A stretch of DNA of 64,000 bases, taken from assembly GCF_963853665.1 (NCBI RefSeq), contig NZ_OY970459.1:5084001-5148000 (forward strand). The letters run 5' to 3'. The notes under the pieces were generated by a model that was not told where the DNA came from, ran no database searches, and saw only the letters and a program-made list of their open reading frames with translations. The DNA comes from Mycobacterium decipiens. Lineage in GTDB: Bacteria; Actinomycetota; Actinomycetes; Mycobacteriales; Mycobacteriaceae. How positions within the stretch are numbered: the stretch's first letter is position 1; every line of letters begins with the position of its first letter. The translations under genes were made by a program, and so were the position numbers. Shown piece after piece: positions 25,567 to 34,614 of the stretch.

Positions 25567-27083
25567 CCGACCGATGACGCGGACGGTTGCCACCCGTTGA
25601 GTGGCAACCGCACCGCGAATTCAGTATGACCGGGTGAACTGTTCACGGCGATCGTTCCGTGGTGTGCCTTGACCACGGCGGAGACAATCGCCAGGCCGAG
25701 TCCGGTGCTACCGCCTGTGCGGGACCGTGACGTATCGCCGCGGGCGAACCGTTCGAACACCTCCGATTGCAGCGCCACCGGAATGCCGGGGCCGTTGTCG
25801 ATCACTTGCAGCACGATGTGCGTCGGCCCGGTGCTCAAGCGTGTCGTCACGAGGGTGCCTGGAGCGGTATGGACGCGTGCGTTGGCAAGCAGGTTGGTCA
25901 CCACCTGGTGCAACCGTGCCGCATCACCCGGGATGATCACCGGTTCGGGGGGCAAGTCGAGTTCCCACTGGTGATCCGGGCCGGCCACGTGCGCGTAGCT
26001 GACCGCGTCAACCGCGAGCCGCGACATGTCCACCGGTTCGCGTTCCAGCGGCCGCCCCGAGTCCAGGCGTGCCAGCAGCAGCAGGTCCTCGACGAGGCGG
26101 GTGATCCGCTCCGTCTCGGATGCCACCCGGCTCATCGCGTGTGCGACAGCCTCGGGATCGTCCCCCATCCGCTGCGTCAGTTCGGTGTAGCCCCGGATCG
26201 CCGCAAGCGGCGTACGCAGTTCGTGGCTGGCATCGGCGACGAACTGGCGCACCCGGGTCTCGTTGGCCTGCCGCGCCGACAGCGCGGCGGCGATGTGGTC
26301 CAGCATCCGGTTGACCGCTGACCCGAGTTGGCCCACTTCGGTGTGCGGGTTTGCGTCGGGTTCGGGCACTCGGACTGGCAGTTCGACCTCACCGCGGTCC
26401 AACGGTAGGTCGACGACCTTGCTCGCGGTTTGCGCGACGCGCCGCAACGGCGCCAGCGCACGCCTGATGATGACGATCCCGGCGGTCGTCGCGGCACCCA
26501 GTGCGATCACCGTGACGAAGCCGAAAATGATCAGCATCTGCAACATCGTGGCGTCGACGTTGGCCATCGACAGGCCGGTGACGATGACGTCGTCTCCGTT
26601 TCGGCTCGGGGCCGCCACGACGCGGTACCGGCCCAGGCCGTCGAGATCCAGGGTCACCGGTGTGCGGCTACCGGCGATCCGTTCCAGCTGAGCCTCGGCG
26701 GTTGACGTCAACGCCGCCCGCGAACCACTGCCGGTCAGGTATCCGGCGTCGATCGTCTTGCCATCGCCGACCACCGCCGCCACCATCCCGGCCGGCTGGC
26801 CTGGGGCATCGAGAAACCTCGGGCCGGGGCCCGGCCTGATGTAGTTGTGCGTCTCGCGCCGCAATGGCGGACGGGGTTTCTTTTCCGGGTACATCAGCGC
26901 CGAGCGGTATGACGTTCCGCGAAGTTGGTTGTCGAGTTGCGCCACCAGGTGGTGGCGCAGCGCCATCTCGGTTGCCGCGGTGATTCCCACACACACCACG
27001 GCGAGGACGACGACCTGCCCTACCAGCAGCCGCAGCCGAAGCGACCAGACTCGCGGACTGCTAGCGGGCCGGCTTGAGCACAT
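25563..27083 (-). CDS. tcrY: Sensor histidine kinase TcrY
   Basis: 506 residues from ATG 27083, overlapping tcrX by 23 bp; GTG 27050 is an alternative start. Two membrane helices (about 14-38 and 165-190) flank a periplasmic sensor region of about 125 residues; then HAMP, the H-box '[16 protein letters not shown]' and the ATPase N/G boxes ('[10 protein letters not shown]', 'DNGPGIP', 'GLGLAIV'). Autophosphorylates and passes phosphate to TcrX; in M. tuberculosis the pair is induced by low iron. Corresponds to Rv3764c. Confidence 0.94.
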   Translation of the reverse strand: MCSSRPASSPRVWSLRLRLLVGQVVVLAVVCVGITAATEMALRHHLVAQLDNQLRGTSYRSALMYPEKKPRPPLRRETHNYIRPGPGPRFLDAPGQPAGMVAAVVGDGKTIDAGYLTGSGSRAALTSTAEAQLERIAGSRTPVTLDLDGLGRYRVVAAPSRNGDDVIVTGLSMANVDATMLQMLIIFGFVTVIALGAATTAGIVIIRRALAPLRRVAQTASKVVDLPLDRGEVELPVRVPEPDANPHTEVGQLGSAVNRMLDHIAAALSARQANETRVRQFVADASHELRTPLAAIRGYTELTQRMGDDPEAVAHAMSRVASETERITRLVEDLLLLARLDSGRPLEREPVDMSRLAVDAVSYAHVAGPDHQWELDLPPEPVIIPGDAARLHQVVTNLLANARVHTAPGTLVTTRLSTGPTHIVLQVIDNGPGIPVALQSEVFERFARGDTSRSRTGGSTGLGLAIVSAVVKAHHGTIAVNSSPGHTEFAVRLPLNGWQPSASSVG

Positions 27084-27765
27084 AACCCGCGCCGCGCAGC
27101 GTGTGAATCATGGGTTCGCGGCCGTTGTCGATCTTTTTGCGCAAGTACGAGATGTACAGCTCCACAATGTTGGACCGGCCGCCGAAGTCGTAGCTCCAGA
27201 CGCGGTCCAGAATCTGCGCTTTGCTCAGCACCCGCTTGGAGTTGCGCATCATGAATCGCAGTAGCTCGAACTCGGTAGACGTCAACGAAACCGGTTCGCC
27301 GGCGCGCGTCACCTCGTGGCTGTCTTCGTCCAGCACCAAGTCACCCACTATGAGCTGTGCACCGCTGTCGACCGTCGTCACCCTGGTGCGCCGCAGTAGT
27401 GCCCGCAGCCGCAGCACTACCTCCTCGATGCTGAACGGCTTGGTGACGTAGTCGTCGCCGCCCGCGGTCAACCCGGCGATGCGATCCTCCACGGCGTCCT
27501 TGGCCGTCAGCAGGAGTACTGGCAGGCCTGGGTTCTCGTTGCGCAACTTGTGCAACACGTCGAGGCCACTCATGTCGGGCAACATCACGTCGAGCACCAC
27601 CACGTCCGGCCGCTCGGTGCGGGCCGCCGCAATCGCCGAAGATCCGTCGCCGGCGGCGGTGATATTCCAGCCCTCGTACCGCAAGGCCATGGACACCATC
27701 TCGGCAAGAACGGGTTCGTCGTCGACGACCAGCACGGTGACCGGTTGGCCGTCGGCGCGGCACAT
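27061..27765 (-). CDS. tcrX: Response regulator TcrX (OmpR/PhoB family)
   Basis: 234 residues from ATG 27765; the frame extends to 27819 but this start matches the family length. Receiver domain with acidic pocket 'VDDEP', phospho-Asp in 'VVLDVMLPD' and Lys in 'VTKPFS'; C-terminal winged helix 'STEFELLRFMM...RVLSKAQILDRVW...VELYISYLRKKI'. Cotranscribed with tcrY through overlapping ends. Such regulators bind direct repeats at about 11-bp spacing, and several such repeats occur in this window (6807, 54754). Corresponds to Rv3765c. Confidence 0.94.
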   Translation of the reverse strand: MCRADGQPVTVLVVDDEPVLAEMVSMALRYEGWNITAAGDGSSAIAAARTERPDVVVLDVMLPDMSGLDVLHKLRNENPGLPVLLLTAKDAVEDRIAGLTAGGDDYVTKPFSIEEVVLRLRALLRRTRVTTVDSGAQLIVGDLVLDEDSHEVTRAGEPVSLTSTEFELLRFMMRNSKRVLSKAQILDRVWSYDFGGRSNIVELYISYLRKKIDNGREPMIHTLRGAGYVLKPAR

Positions 27766-27871
27766 GACGACGCGCTCAACCGAGGTGCGGTGCTGTGTCA
27801 CAGGGTCAAGTATCCGCACACCGCTGAGCCGACGCTATGGCGCTGCTATGTGCGCGCTGTGAAGCTAGCGC

Positions 27872-28027
27872 TTAGTACCAGTAGCGCCTGCCGGCGACCG
27901 GGCGGCCCATTGAGCCCAAGGCCCATAGCACCGCGCCAATCACAAGCAGGACTATGCCGAGCGCCCACAACAACTGAATGCCGAACACAAATCCGAGAAT
28001 GAGCAATACTGCGCCGACTGCAATCAT
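27872..28027 (-). CDS. Small membrane protein (51 aa)
   Basis: 51 residues from ATG 28027 with an AAGGAAG ribosome site 4 bp upstream; the longer frame to 28117 lacks a good site. Almost wholly hydrophobic: two short helices (about 3-18 and 20-38) and a basic, aromatic tail (GRPVAGRRYWY). This pattern occurs in small mycobacterial membrane proteins of the DUF6131 kind. Lies 10 bp downstream of another small membrane-associated gene and is probably cotranscribed with it. Function unknown. Confidence 0.6.
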   Translation of the reverse strand: MIAVGAVLLILGFVFGIQLLWALGIVLLVIGAVLWALGSMGRPVAGRRYWY

Positions 28028-28037
28028 GATGACTTCC

Positions 28038-28277
28038 TTATGCGATGGGTTGTAGGTCGACTGATTGCATTGAACTGGGTTGCGGCAAACGGCAATCCCG
28101 CACTTGGGGGTTGACACCCATGTAATTTAAGGGCCCAGCAACCACCGTCACTGCAATGGTTCCCGCTGTGGCACAAGTTGTTTGCCCACCCGTGAAGTAG
28201 TCACGCTGCCACGCCGCGAAGGCTCCGATAAGCAACCACACGAGAACAATCACGCCAATAGCTCTGCGACCACGCAT
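28038..28277 (-). CDS. Small hypothetical protein with one membrane anchor (79 aa)
   Basis: 79 residues from ATG 28277, preceded by GGAGG at 7-bp spacing; longer in-frame starts up to 28448 would run into the next gene. A basic start (MRGRRA), one membrane helix (about 6-24), then an exported-looking domain of about 50 residues with two cysteines (QTTCATAG and VRDCRLP) that could form a disulfide. No family recognised. Upstream partner of the 51-residue membrane protein. Confidence 0.5.
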   Translation of the reverse strand: MRGRRAIGVIVLVWLLIGAFAAWQRDYFTGGQTTCATAGTIAVTVVAGPLNYMGVNPQVRDCRLPQPSSMQSVDLQPIA

Positions 28278-28384
28278 CGCGACCTCCATTGTGTCCGAGA
28301 AAATTCCCGCACGATCAACAATACCCGTTGTACCCATGTCTAAACACGTTCGCCGATCCATTTCGGTGCCGACCACGATCTTGC

Positions 28385-28801
28385 CTAAGCCTGGTGTTGC
28401 GCGGCGAGCCACGCCTGGGCCCGCCTCTTCGACGTGCGCGCCAGCCAAGCGTCGGCAATCAGCTCGGCCAATTCCGTGGTGCCGATTTCGGCCAATCGAC
28501 TCGCCCGCACCAGTACCGAGGGGTGACCGTCGAAATGCTTCGTGGTGAAGAAGGGCAGGGCAGGATCCTGGACCAGTGCAAGCTTGTCGCTCTCCGACTC
28601 AACCCAGAGCATGATCACGTCGTCGTAACGTTCGCCGGTTACCGCGTCGGTTGCGTCTGGCTGCGGTGTGCGAAAGAACACGAATGACTTGCCGCCCACC
28701 TGATAGATGGGGTTACCCTTCGGGCCCGCTAGCCGCTTTGCGTGCGGCATCGACGCGGCGATTCGATGGACATCGCCGACCTGGGCGGGTCGATCAGCCA
28801 T
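28385..28801 (-). CDS. MmcQ/YjbR family protein
   Basis: 138 residues from ATG 28801. Shows the YjbR double-wing DNA-binding-like pattern: N-terminal 'VHRIAASMPHA', 'YQVGGKSFVFFRTPQPDA' and 'PALPFFTTKHFDGHPSVLVR', ending with 'ELIADAWLARTSKRR'. Proteins of this family are small, cytosolic and of unknown cellular role. Starts about 100 bp from the divergent GH25-like gene. Confidence 0.8.
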   Translation of the reverse strand: MADRPAQVGDVHRIAASMPHAKRLAGPKGNPIYQVGGKSFVFFRTPQPDATDAVTGERYDDVIMLWVESESDKLALVQDPALPFFTTKHFDGHPSVLVRASRLAEIGTTELAELIADAWLARTSKRRAQAWLAAQHQA

Positions 28802-28904
28802 AGCGGCGACAATACCGAGACCCGCCGAGACACGATGTCATAATTCCCCGGGCCGGATCGGTAGCATGACGACACGCATCGCGGTGTGGGGGAATTGAGG
28901 TGCT

Positions 28905-29735
28905 GTGACTGACACTTTGTTCGCCGATGTCTCCGAATATCAAGTGCCCGTGAACGACTCGTATCCATACCGAGTGCTTTCGATTCGCGTCTGCGACGGC
29001 ACCTACCGGGATCGCAACTTTGCGCACAATTACCGATGGATGCGCTCCGCATTGGACAGCCGGCGATTGACATTCGGAATCGTCTACACCTACGTACGCC
29101 CGAACTGGTCGGCCAATGCCACCACCGTGCGTTCGATGATCAACGCCGCCGGCGGCTTGCATCGCCGGATCGCGTTGATGCTCGATGTGGAATCAGGCGG
29201 GAACCCGCCCGGTGACGGGTCGAGCTGGATCAACCGCTTGTATTGGAACCTGGCTGACTACGCCGGCTCACCCGCGCGAATCATCGGTTATGCCAACGCT
29301 TACGACTTTTTCAACATGTGGCGCGTTCGCCCGGCAGGCCTGCGCGTCATCGGCGCGGGCTATGGGTCTAATCCGAACCTACCCGGGCAAGTCGCGCACC
29401 AGTACACCGATGGCAGCGGGTACAGCCCCAATCTTCCACAGGGCGCTCCACCGTTCGGTCGGTGCGATATGAACTCGGCCAACGGACTTACCCCGCAACA
29501 GTTCGCCGCCGCATGCGGCATCACAACGAACGGAGGACCGTTGATGGCGCTCACCGACGAAGAACAAGCCGAAATATTGACCAAGGTCCGCGAGATCTGG
29601 GATCAACTGCGCGGGCCCAACGGCGCCGGCTGGCCGCAACTCGGACAGAACGCGCACGGTCAGGACCTGACTCCCGTCGACGCGATCGCGGCGATCAAGA
29701 GCGACGTGGAGACCCTGCTCTTTGGGCAGCCGTGA
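28905..29735 (+). CDS. GH25-like lysozyme domain protein (phage-endolysin-like)
   Basis: 276 residues from GTG 28905. The N-terminal about 205 residues resemble glycoside hydrolase family 25: opening 'LFADVSEYQ' (DVSxxQ signature), 'ALMLDVESG' with the acidic pair of the active-site strand, 'IIGYANAYDFFNMW' and 'VAHQYTDGSG'. The C-terminal about 65 residues ('LTDEEQAEILTKVREIWDQLRGPNG...WPQLG') look like the wall-binding or linker region of mycobacteriophage LysA proteins. There is no signal peptide, as in phage endolysins, and no phage genes lie nearby. Corresponds by position to Rv3766. Confidence 0.75.
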   Translation: MTDTLFADVSEYQVPVNDSYPYRVLSIRVCDGTYRDRNFAHNYRWMRSALDSRRLTFGIVYTYVRPNWSANATTVRSMINAAGGLHRRIALMLDVESGGNPPGDGSSWINRLYWNLADYAGSPARIIGYANAYDFFNMWRVRPAGLRVIGAGYGSNPNLPGQVAHQYTDGSGYSPNLPQGAPPFGRCDMNSANGLTPQQFAAACGITTNGGPLMALTDEEQAEILTKVREIWDQLRGPNGAGWPQLGQNAHGQDLTPVDAIAAIKSDVETLLFGQP

Positions 29736-29747
29736 GGCACATCGCCG

Positions 29748-30692
29748 TCAGCCCGCGGCCCGCCGCGCGGAGACAAAAAGGTTTGGCGGGATCGCGTCTT
29801 CGCCGCCATCGGGGATAGTGCGCCCATAGCGAGCCAGCATCTCGGCCAACGTTGCCGCCGACACGACCCAACCACGTTCCCGTAACCAGTCGGCGACGGC
29901 CGTGCGCTCCTCGGCATACCAGAGCTCGTCAACGTCGGGTATCTCGGCTTCGACCAGCTCGGCAACCGCGGCCCGCATTCGCCGCATCTCCGCACGCTGG
30001 CGGCGCACCCGTTCCGGGTCGAGAAAGCCGACGCCGGGGACGTTGGACGCCAACCAACTGCCCGGGCCGCTAAGCGTATCGATACGCTCGAACAGAAGAT
30101 CCTGAGCCCGCGCCGGCAGGTAACGCAACAACCCTTCGGCCAACCACGCGCACGGTTTCGATGCGTCAAATCCCGCTTGTTGCAGTTCCTTTGGCCAATC
30201 CTGACGCAGGTCTATCGGGACGTTCACCAGTTGCGACATCGGCTGCGCGCCGAGCTGGCGCAACGTGGCGGATTTGAATTCCAGCACCTTGGGCTGGTCC
30301 AACTCGTAAACCACGGTCCCGTCAGGCCAGGCCAGCCGCCAGGCGCGTGAGTCCAGGCCTGAGGCAAGGATCACAATTTGCCGCACTCCGGCGTTGACCG
30401 CGGCGAGGAAAAAGTCGTCGAAGAACGCCGTTCGGGCGGCCACGAAGTCGACCATCAGCTTTACCCGCGCCCGCACGTCCGGGTCGACGTCTGTCGCACC
30501 GGCCAAAAGCGAGGGATCGGCGTAGATGCTCCATATCCCGTCGCCTGCCGCGTCGACGAACGCCCGCGCGAACGGGTCGTTGATCAGCGGGTTATCGCTC
30601 TCGGTCTCGGCAACACGGGCAGCCGCCACGCCCAGGGCGGTGGCTCCCACGCTCTCGGTGATAGCCCAGGAATCGTCGTCGGTCCGCGGCAT
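29748..30692 (-). CDS. SAM-dependent methyltransferase (Ppm1/Rv0731c-type family)
   Basis: 314 residues from ATG 30692 with GGAGGG upstream; the much longer open frame to 31178 is antisense noise. Opens '[22 protein letters not shown]', the signature of the large mycobacterial O-methyltransferase-like family (TIGR00027), followed by '[14 protein letters not shown]' for SAM binding and '[11 protein letters not shown]'. Substrate not known. Corresponds to Rv3767c. Confidence 0.92.
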   Translation of the reverse strand: MPRTDDDSWAITESVGATALGVAAARVAETESDNPLINDPFARAFVDAAGDGIWSIYADPSLLAGATDVDPDVRARVKLMVDFVAARTAFFDDFFLAAVNAGVRQIVILASGLDSRAWRLAWPDGTVVYELDQPKVLEFKSATLRQLGAQPMSQLVNVPIDLRQDWPKELQQAGFDASKPCAWLAEGLLRYLPARAQDLLFERIDTLSGPGSWLASNVPGVGFLDPERVRRQRAEMRRMRAAVAELVEAEIPDVDELWYAEERTAVADWLRERGWVVSAATLAEMLARYGRTIPDGGEDAIPPNLFVSARRAAG

Positions 30693-30818
30693 CGCGAATC
30701 CCTCCAGCCAGAAGGTCAGTTCTCGCAAACGATTCTTCCAGCCGCCGAGGGCGCCGGGCGCTCGTCGAGAGTGTCCTACGCTTTCTCCCAGATGGTCGAC
30801 AGGTTGCAAAGGAGCGCG

Positions 30819-31190
30819 ATGAGCCCCGCGATAAGACCCAAGCCACCACGTACGCCGCAGGAAGTATTCGCCCACCACGGCCAGGCGCTCGCCGCGGGCG
30901 ACCTCGATGAGATCGTCGCCGATTACCGCGACGACTCCTTTGTGATTACCCCGGCCGGCGTCGCACGCGGCAAGGACGGCATTCGGCAATTGTTCGTCAA
31001 GTTGCTCGACGACGTACCAAACGCGGTGTGGGACTTGAAAACCCAAATCTTCGAGGAAGATGTGCTGTTCCTCGAGTGGACCGCGAGTTCGGCAGACGGC
31101 CGGGTTGACGACGGAATCGATACTTTCGTATTCCGGGACGGCATGATCTGGGCACAGACCGTCCGCTACACCCCGCAACCCAAACGCTGA
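30819..31190 (+). CDS. SnoaL-like (NTF2-fold) protein
   Basis: 123 residues from ATG 30819 with AAAGGAG upstream. Short alpha+beta barrel pattern: '[31 protein letters not shown]', '[15 protein letters not shown]', '[10 protein letters not shown]' and '[17 protein letters not shown]'. SnoaL-like folds include polyketide cyclases and ketosteroid isomerases, but the usual Asp/His catalytic pairs cannot be assigned with certainty. Divergent from the methyltransferase. Corresponds to Rv3768. Confidence 0.83.
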   Translation: MSPAIRPKPPRTPQEVFAHHGQALAAGDLDEIVADYRDDSFVITPAGVARGKDGIRQLFVKLLDDVPNAVWDLKTQIFEEDVLFLEWTASSADGRVDDGIDTFVFRDGMIWAQTVRYTPQPKR

Positions 31191-31225
31191 CGTTCGGGCG
31201 CACTACTCGGAGTAGGTTCGGGCGC

Positions 31226-32260
31226 GTGACGCATGTGGACCTCAAGGCGGTGGCCGAATGGATGTCCGAGCAGGGTCTGGGCAATGGTCCGTTGGACGAC
31301 GTTTCCGCGGTCACCGGTGGAACGCAGAACATCATGCTGCGGTTCACCAGGTCCGGCCGATCCTATGTGCTGCGTCGCGGACCGCGCCACCTTCGTCCAC
31401 ACAGCAACTCCGTGATGCTGCGGGAAACGCGGGTGCTGGCCGCGCTGGCCGGCACCGATGTGCCCCACCCCCGCCTGATCGCCAGCTGCGACGACCCCGG
31501 CGTGCTCGGTGATGCCGTGTTCTACCTGATGGAGCCCGTCGACGGATTCAACGCCGGCGAAGGCCTACCGCCATCGCACGCGGGTGATCCCGGAGTGCGG
31601 TTCCAGATGGGGCTGTCGATGGCCGACGCCCTGGCGAAGCTTGGCGCGGTAGACCACGTCGCCGTCGGGCTGGCCGACTTCGGCAAACCGGACGGTTTTC
31701 TGGAACGGCAGGTGCCGCGCTGGCTTGCGGAACTGCGGTCCTATCAAAGATATGAGAACTACCCGGGGCCGCAGATCCCGGGCGTCGAGCGGGTGGCCAG
31801 CTGGCTGGCGCGGCATCGACCGGCGACGTGGACGCCCGGCATCATGCACGGCGACTACCACGCCGCCAACGTGATGTTCTCCCGCACCGGGCCGGAGGTC
31901 GTCGCCATCGTCGACTGGGAGATGTGCACGATCGGTGACCCGCTGCTGGATCTGGGCTGGTTGCTGGCCACCTGGCGCCAGCCGGACGGGTCCAGTGTGT
32001 TCGGCCACGCCCTTAGCGGGCTGGACGGGTTGGCCAGCACCGACGAGCTGTTACAGCGGTACGCCGGCAACACCGCCCGCGACCTGTCGCACATCGGCTG
32101 GTATACCGTGCTGGCTTGCTTCAAGCTCGGCATCGTGATCGAGGGGACGTTGGCGCGCGCCTGCGCGGGCCAGGCCGAAAAGGAGGTTGGTGACCAGCTT
32201 CATGCGGCCACGGTGCACCTGTTCGAACGGGCGCTGTCGCTTATCGCGACGCAGTCCTAA
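31226..32260 (+). CDS. APH-fold phosphotransferase family protein
   Basis: 344 residues from GTG 31226. Kinase-like of the same ACAD10/11-type family as the genes at 15273 and 17017: 'VTGGTQNIMLRF', catalytic 'IMHGDYHAANVMF' and 'AIVDWEMCTIGDPLLDLGW'. It is more similar to the 17017 product (shared 'GTDVPH', 'LADFGKPDGFLERQV' stretches) than to the FadE36-type gene. No acyl-CoA dehydrogenase lies next to it, so its partner must be elsewhere. Not recalled at this locus in H37Rv, where small genes and transposase remnants follow Rv3768. Confidence 0.86.
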   Translation: MTHVDLKAVAEWMSEQGLGNGPLDDVSAVTGGTQNIMLRFTRSGRSYVLRRGPRHLRPHSNSVMLRETRVLAALAGTDVPHPRLIASCDDPGVLGDAVFYLMEPVDGFNAGEGLPPSHAGDPGVRFQMGLSMADALAKLGAVDHVAVGLADFGKPDGFLERQVPRWLAELRSYQRYENYPGPQIPGVERVASWLARHRPATWTPGIMHGDYHAANVMFSRTGPEVVAIVDWEMCTIGDPLLDLGWLLATWRQPDGSSVFGHALSGLDGLASTDELLQRYAGNTARDLSHIGWYTVLACFKLGIVIEGTLARACAGQAEKEVGDQLHAATVHLFERALSLIATQS

Positions 32261-32326
32261 CCGTCCCGGCCGCGCGGGGTCACACCTCGATCAGCCGGCG
32301 CCCAAGCGCCCGGGCGGCTGAACAGA

Positions 32327-32878
32327 TCAGTAGCCGGACCTCGCGACCGGGTACCGGTCGACGGCGGCGGAATCCCAGCACCGGGCGTGCCGGGGCGGTG
32401 GGGTTGCTCGAAGGTCGTTCAGCAGGGTGTTGGCCACATCGCAGACTTGCTGCAGGTAGCAGCGGATCTTTTCACTGAGAGTGAGATCGCTTGGCGGCCA
32501 GCGCAGTTCGTGCCATCCTCTAATTAGACCGACTAGCTGTTGATGCCCGCCGCGGTTGTTGAGCCGCACAACGTATCCGGTCTCTTCGGTCACACAGCCA
32601 TGGACATTCAGTTCGATGCCGGGATCGCCTACTAGCACGGCGGCACTTAGCGCCCAATGTGCCAAGTCAGACAAAGCTTGTCCAGGGGCTTGGTCGCCGC
32701 GGGCGAGGAGGTTGCGTGCCAGCTCACCACCGTGGGCTACTAGCCACTCGGCGAACGCGTCGTCGTCGATGGAGAACGGTGTGAGGGTGCCGCGTGTGGT
32801 AACCACGAAGGCGGGTGCACTGTCTGTGCCATGGGAGGTCAACGCCCGTTCCATTGACGGGACAACCGAGAGCGCCAT
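32327..32878 (-). CDS. Hypothetical protein divergent from an HTH regulator
   Basis: 183 residues from ATG 32878 with a GGAG site upstream. No family recognised. It is soluble, with a mixed alpha/beta look: 'APAFVVTTRGTLTPFSIDDDAFAEWLVAHGGELARNLL' then a helical middle ('ALSDLAHWALSAAVL') and a 'YLQQVCDVANTLLNDL' helix near the end; the last 25 residues are Arg/Pro-rich. It starts about 165 bp from the large HTH regulator on the other strand, with a palindrome between, which suggests joint control by that regulator. Confidence 0.65.
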   Translation of the reverse strand: MALSVVPSMERALTSHGTDSAPAFVVTTRGTLTPFSIDDDAFAEWLVAHGGELARNLLARGDQAPGQALSDLAHWALSAAVLVGDPGIELNVHGCVTEETGYVVRLNNRGGHQQLVGLIRGWHELRWPPSDLTLSEKIRCYLQQVCDVANTLLNDLRATPPPRHARCWDSAAVDRYPVARSGY

Positions 32879-32960
32879 TGCATCTCCTTCCGAACTTCTC
32901 GTCCGCTGGCCCAGAATCCAGGATCGAGTCGTCGAGCACCACGACACATGCGCATGCGGC

Positions 32961-32979
32961 GTATACCCGAAAGGTATAC
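32961..32979. promoter_or_regulatory. Inverted repeat GTATACC-N5-GGTATAC, candidate operator
   Basis: A perfect 7-bp inverted repeat in the gap between the divergent genes 32327-32878 and 33045-34604. Placement before an HTH-protein gene suggests autoregulation and control of the divergent gene. Confidence 0.6.
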
Positions 32980-33044
32980 CTGCTGGTCGTGGTAGCTTGG
33001 CCGGCCAGGGCGCGACAAAAGAATCCGGAGAATGCGGAGTCTGC

Positions 33045-34604
33045 ATGGCGGTGAGCGGGGCAAGGATGCGTCACTGTGCACGCTGCGGCGGGAGATTAAG
33101 CCAGTACAACGACCAAACCCTGTGCGGCCCTTGCGAAGCCACTGAGCACTATGAACACGGTCGAGCTCCCGCCGTTCCGCCCGAGTTCTGGCGCGTCGAT
33201 CAGATGCGTGACGCTCTGGCAACCTGGCACATGGGGCGGGTGATACTTGCCTACCGCTGCCACCCACATCACGGGCGAGTGCTGCCACAGGAACTCGTCA
33301 GCTCGTGGCTTGGCCTCACCCAAGCACAGCTCAGCCGGATCGAAAAGGGTCCGGCGCCAGAGCGACTGAGCAAGCTCGTCCACTTCGCTCAGGTGCTCGG
33401 GATTCCCGGCGAGCTGCTGTGGTTCAAGCTGCCGGACCACCATAATTCGCGATACGGCGACGCCTCGACCGCCGCAATGCCCAATCTGGAGAGGCTATTG
33501 CGCTGCGTCAGTAACGTGGAGCATATTGTCGGCTCAGCTTCGATCACCGTTGTCACCGGGCGGGACGATGGTCGAATTCTCGTGGACCTACCCAATGCGG
33601 AGAGCCGCAGCCAGCTCTTGAACGGATTCGGCCGTGGCCTGATGGTCGTCGAGGTTCGCCAACCCGATGGGGAATACAAGCACTACGGGCTCGATCGCCG
33701 CAAAGTCACGGCACGGATATCCGCTTCGATCGAGGAGGCCCCGCTGGTAATCCCAAGGGCGTTCGAGATTGATGACTTCACATTGGGGCTGTTGTGGGCG
33801 GTTGGGAATCTTGACGACCCGCTGCTCGATGACGATGCGGCGTTGACAACGGCTGACGCACAGGTCGGCGCGTACCTCAAGCGCCCTTCGTCGTTTGCGG
33901 GTAGTGAGCTCGCAAGCGACCTATCGCCGGTGTCGCGAATGTGGCTGGGCTCGGCCTTCTGCGCCCGTCACATCACCCGCCACATCCACGCGCTCGAAAC
34001 GCCAAAATTCTGGACCCGAGAGCAGCGCGGCGAGGAGGCCTGTGCGTGGCTGCTGTTCGAGCACAAGTACCGCTATCTGGAACGCATCAAGGCTTTGACC
34101 GACGACGATCATGCACGCATATTCTGCGTCCCATCCCTAGCGGTGTCGTCCTCGCCACGCTTTAAGCGGACCCTGCTATTGCTCGCGATAGCCTTGAACG
34201 AATCCTTCGGCATCCGAGTAGATATATCCACCGAAGCGGAATACACCACGCTACCGGGATTCGTGCTCGATCCGCACGGACGTGCAATAGTTGCGAACTG
34301 GGTTCGCTCGGAATCAATTTGGAAGGTCGACACAACCGACAACCGGGCCACGGTGCGCGAGTTCCGCGACGTAGTTGCATACGTTTGCGAGAATTCGATC
34401 ACGGCAAGAGCGGATCCGCTGACTCGGATGCGGATAGCGGCACATTACCTGGACATCGATTGGGAATGGTTCGCCCAACGCTGTTCCGAACTATCCGAGT
34501 ACGGGGCGGCGGGCCTGGCCCAGCCGCGTAGCCGACTGCTATCGCTGATCGGCGTGGATCGTGCGTGCGGCTTCGTCGCCGACCTCACCAAGGCGGCCCG
34601 ATAG
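33045..34604 (+). CDS. XRE-type HTH regulator with N-terminal zinc ribbon
   Basis: 519 residues from ATG 33045 (ATG 33066 is possible). N-terminal zinc ribbon 'CARCGGRL...CGPC' at about 10-32; then an XRE-like helix-turn-helix (about 62-125: 'LVSSWLGLTQAQLSRIEKG', 'LVHFAQVLGIPGELLWFKLP'). The remaining about 380 residues have no motif I recognise; a segment 'WLLFEHKYRYLERIKALTDDDHARIFC' is helical and may bind a ligand or mediate protein contacts. The layout recalls large actinobacterial WhiJ-like or plasmid-related regulators that govern a divergent small gene. It runs into the asparaginase gene after 10 bp. GC content is lower than that of flanking core genes. Confidence 0.75.
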   Translation: MAVSGARMRHCARCGGRLSQYNDQTLCGPCEATEHYEHGRAPAVPPEFWRVDQMRDALATWHMGRVILAYRCHPHHGRVLPQELVSSWLGLTQAQLSRIEKGPAPERLSKLVHFAQVLGIPGELLWFKLPDHHNSRYGDASTAAMPNLERLLRCVSNVEHIVGSASITVVTGRDDGRILVDLPNAESRSQLLNGFGRGLMVVEVRQPDGEYKHYGLDRRKVTARISASIEEAPLVIPRAFEIDDFTLGLLWAVGNLDDPLLDDDAALTTADAQVGAYLKRPSSFAGSELASDLSPVSRMWLGSAFCARHITRHIHALETPKFWTREQRGEEACAWLLFEHKYRYLERIKALTDDDHARIFCVPSLAVSSSPRFKRTLLLLAIALNESFGIRVDISTEAEYTTLPGFVLDPHGRAIVANWVRSESIWKVDTTDNRATVREFRDVVAYVCENSITARADPLTRMRIAAHYLDIDWEWFAQRCSELSEYGAAGLAQPRSRLLSLIGVDRACGFVADLTKAAR

Positions 34605-34614
34605 GCTGGGCGCC

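Noticed and set aside
28905-29735. Prophage
   Set aside because: Only the lysin-like gene is phage-like; no structural, integrase or holin genes flank it.
30693-31178. 162-residue N-terminal extension of the methyltransferase
   Set aside because: It runs antisense through the SnoaL-like gene; the family start motif and GGAGGG site fix ATG 30692.
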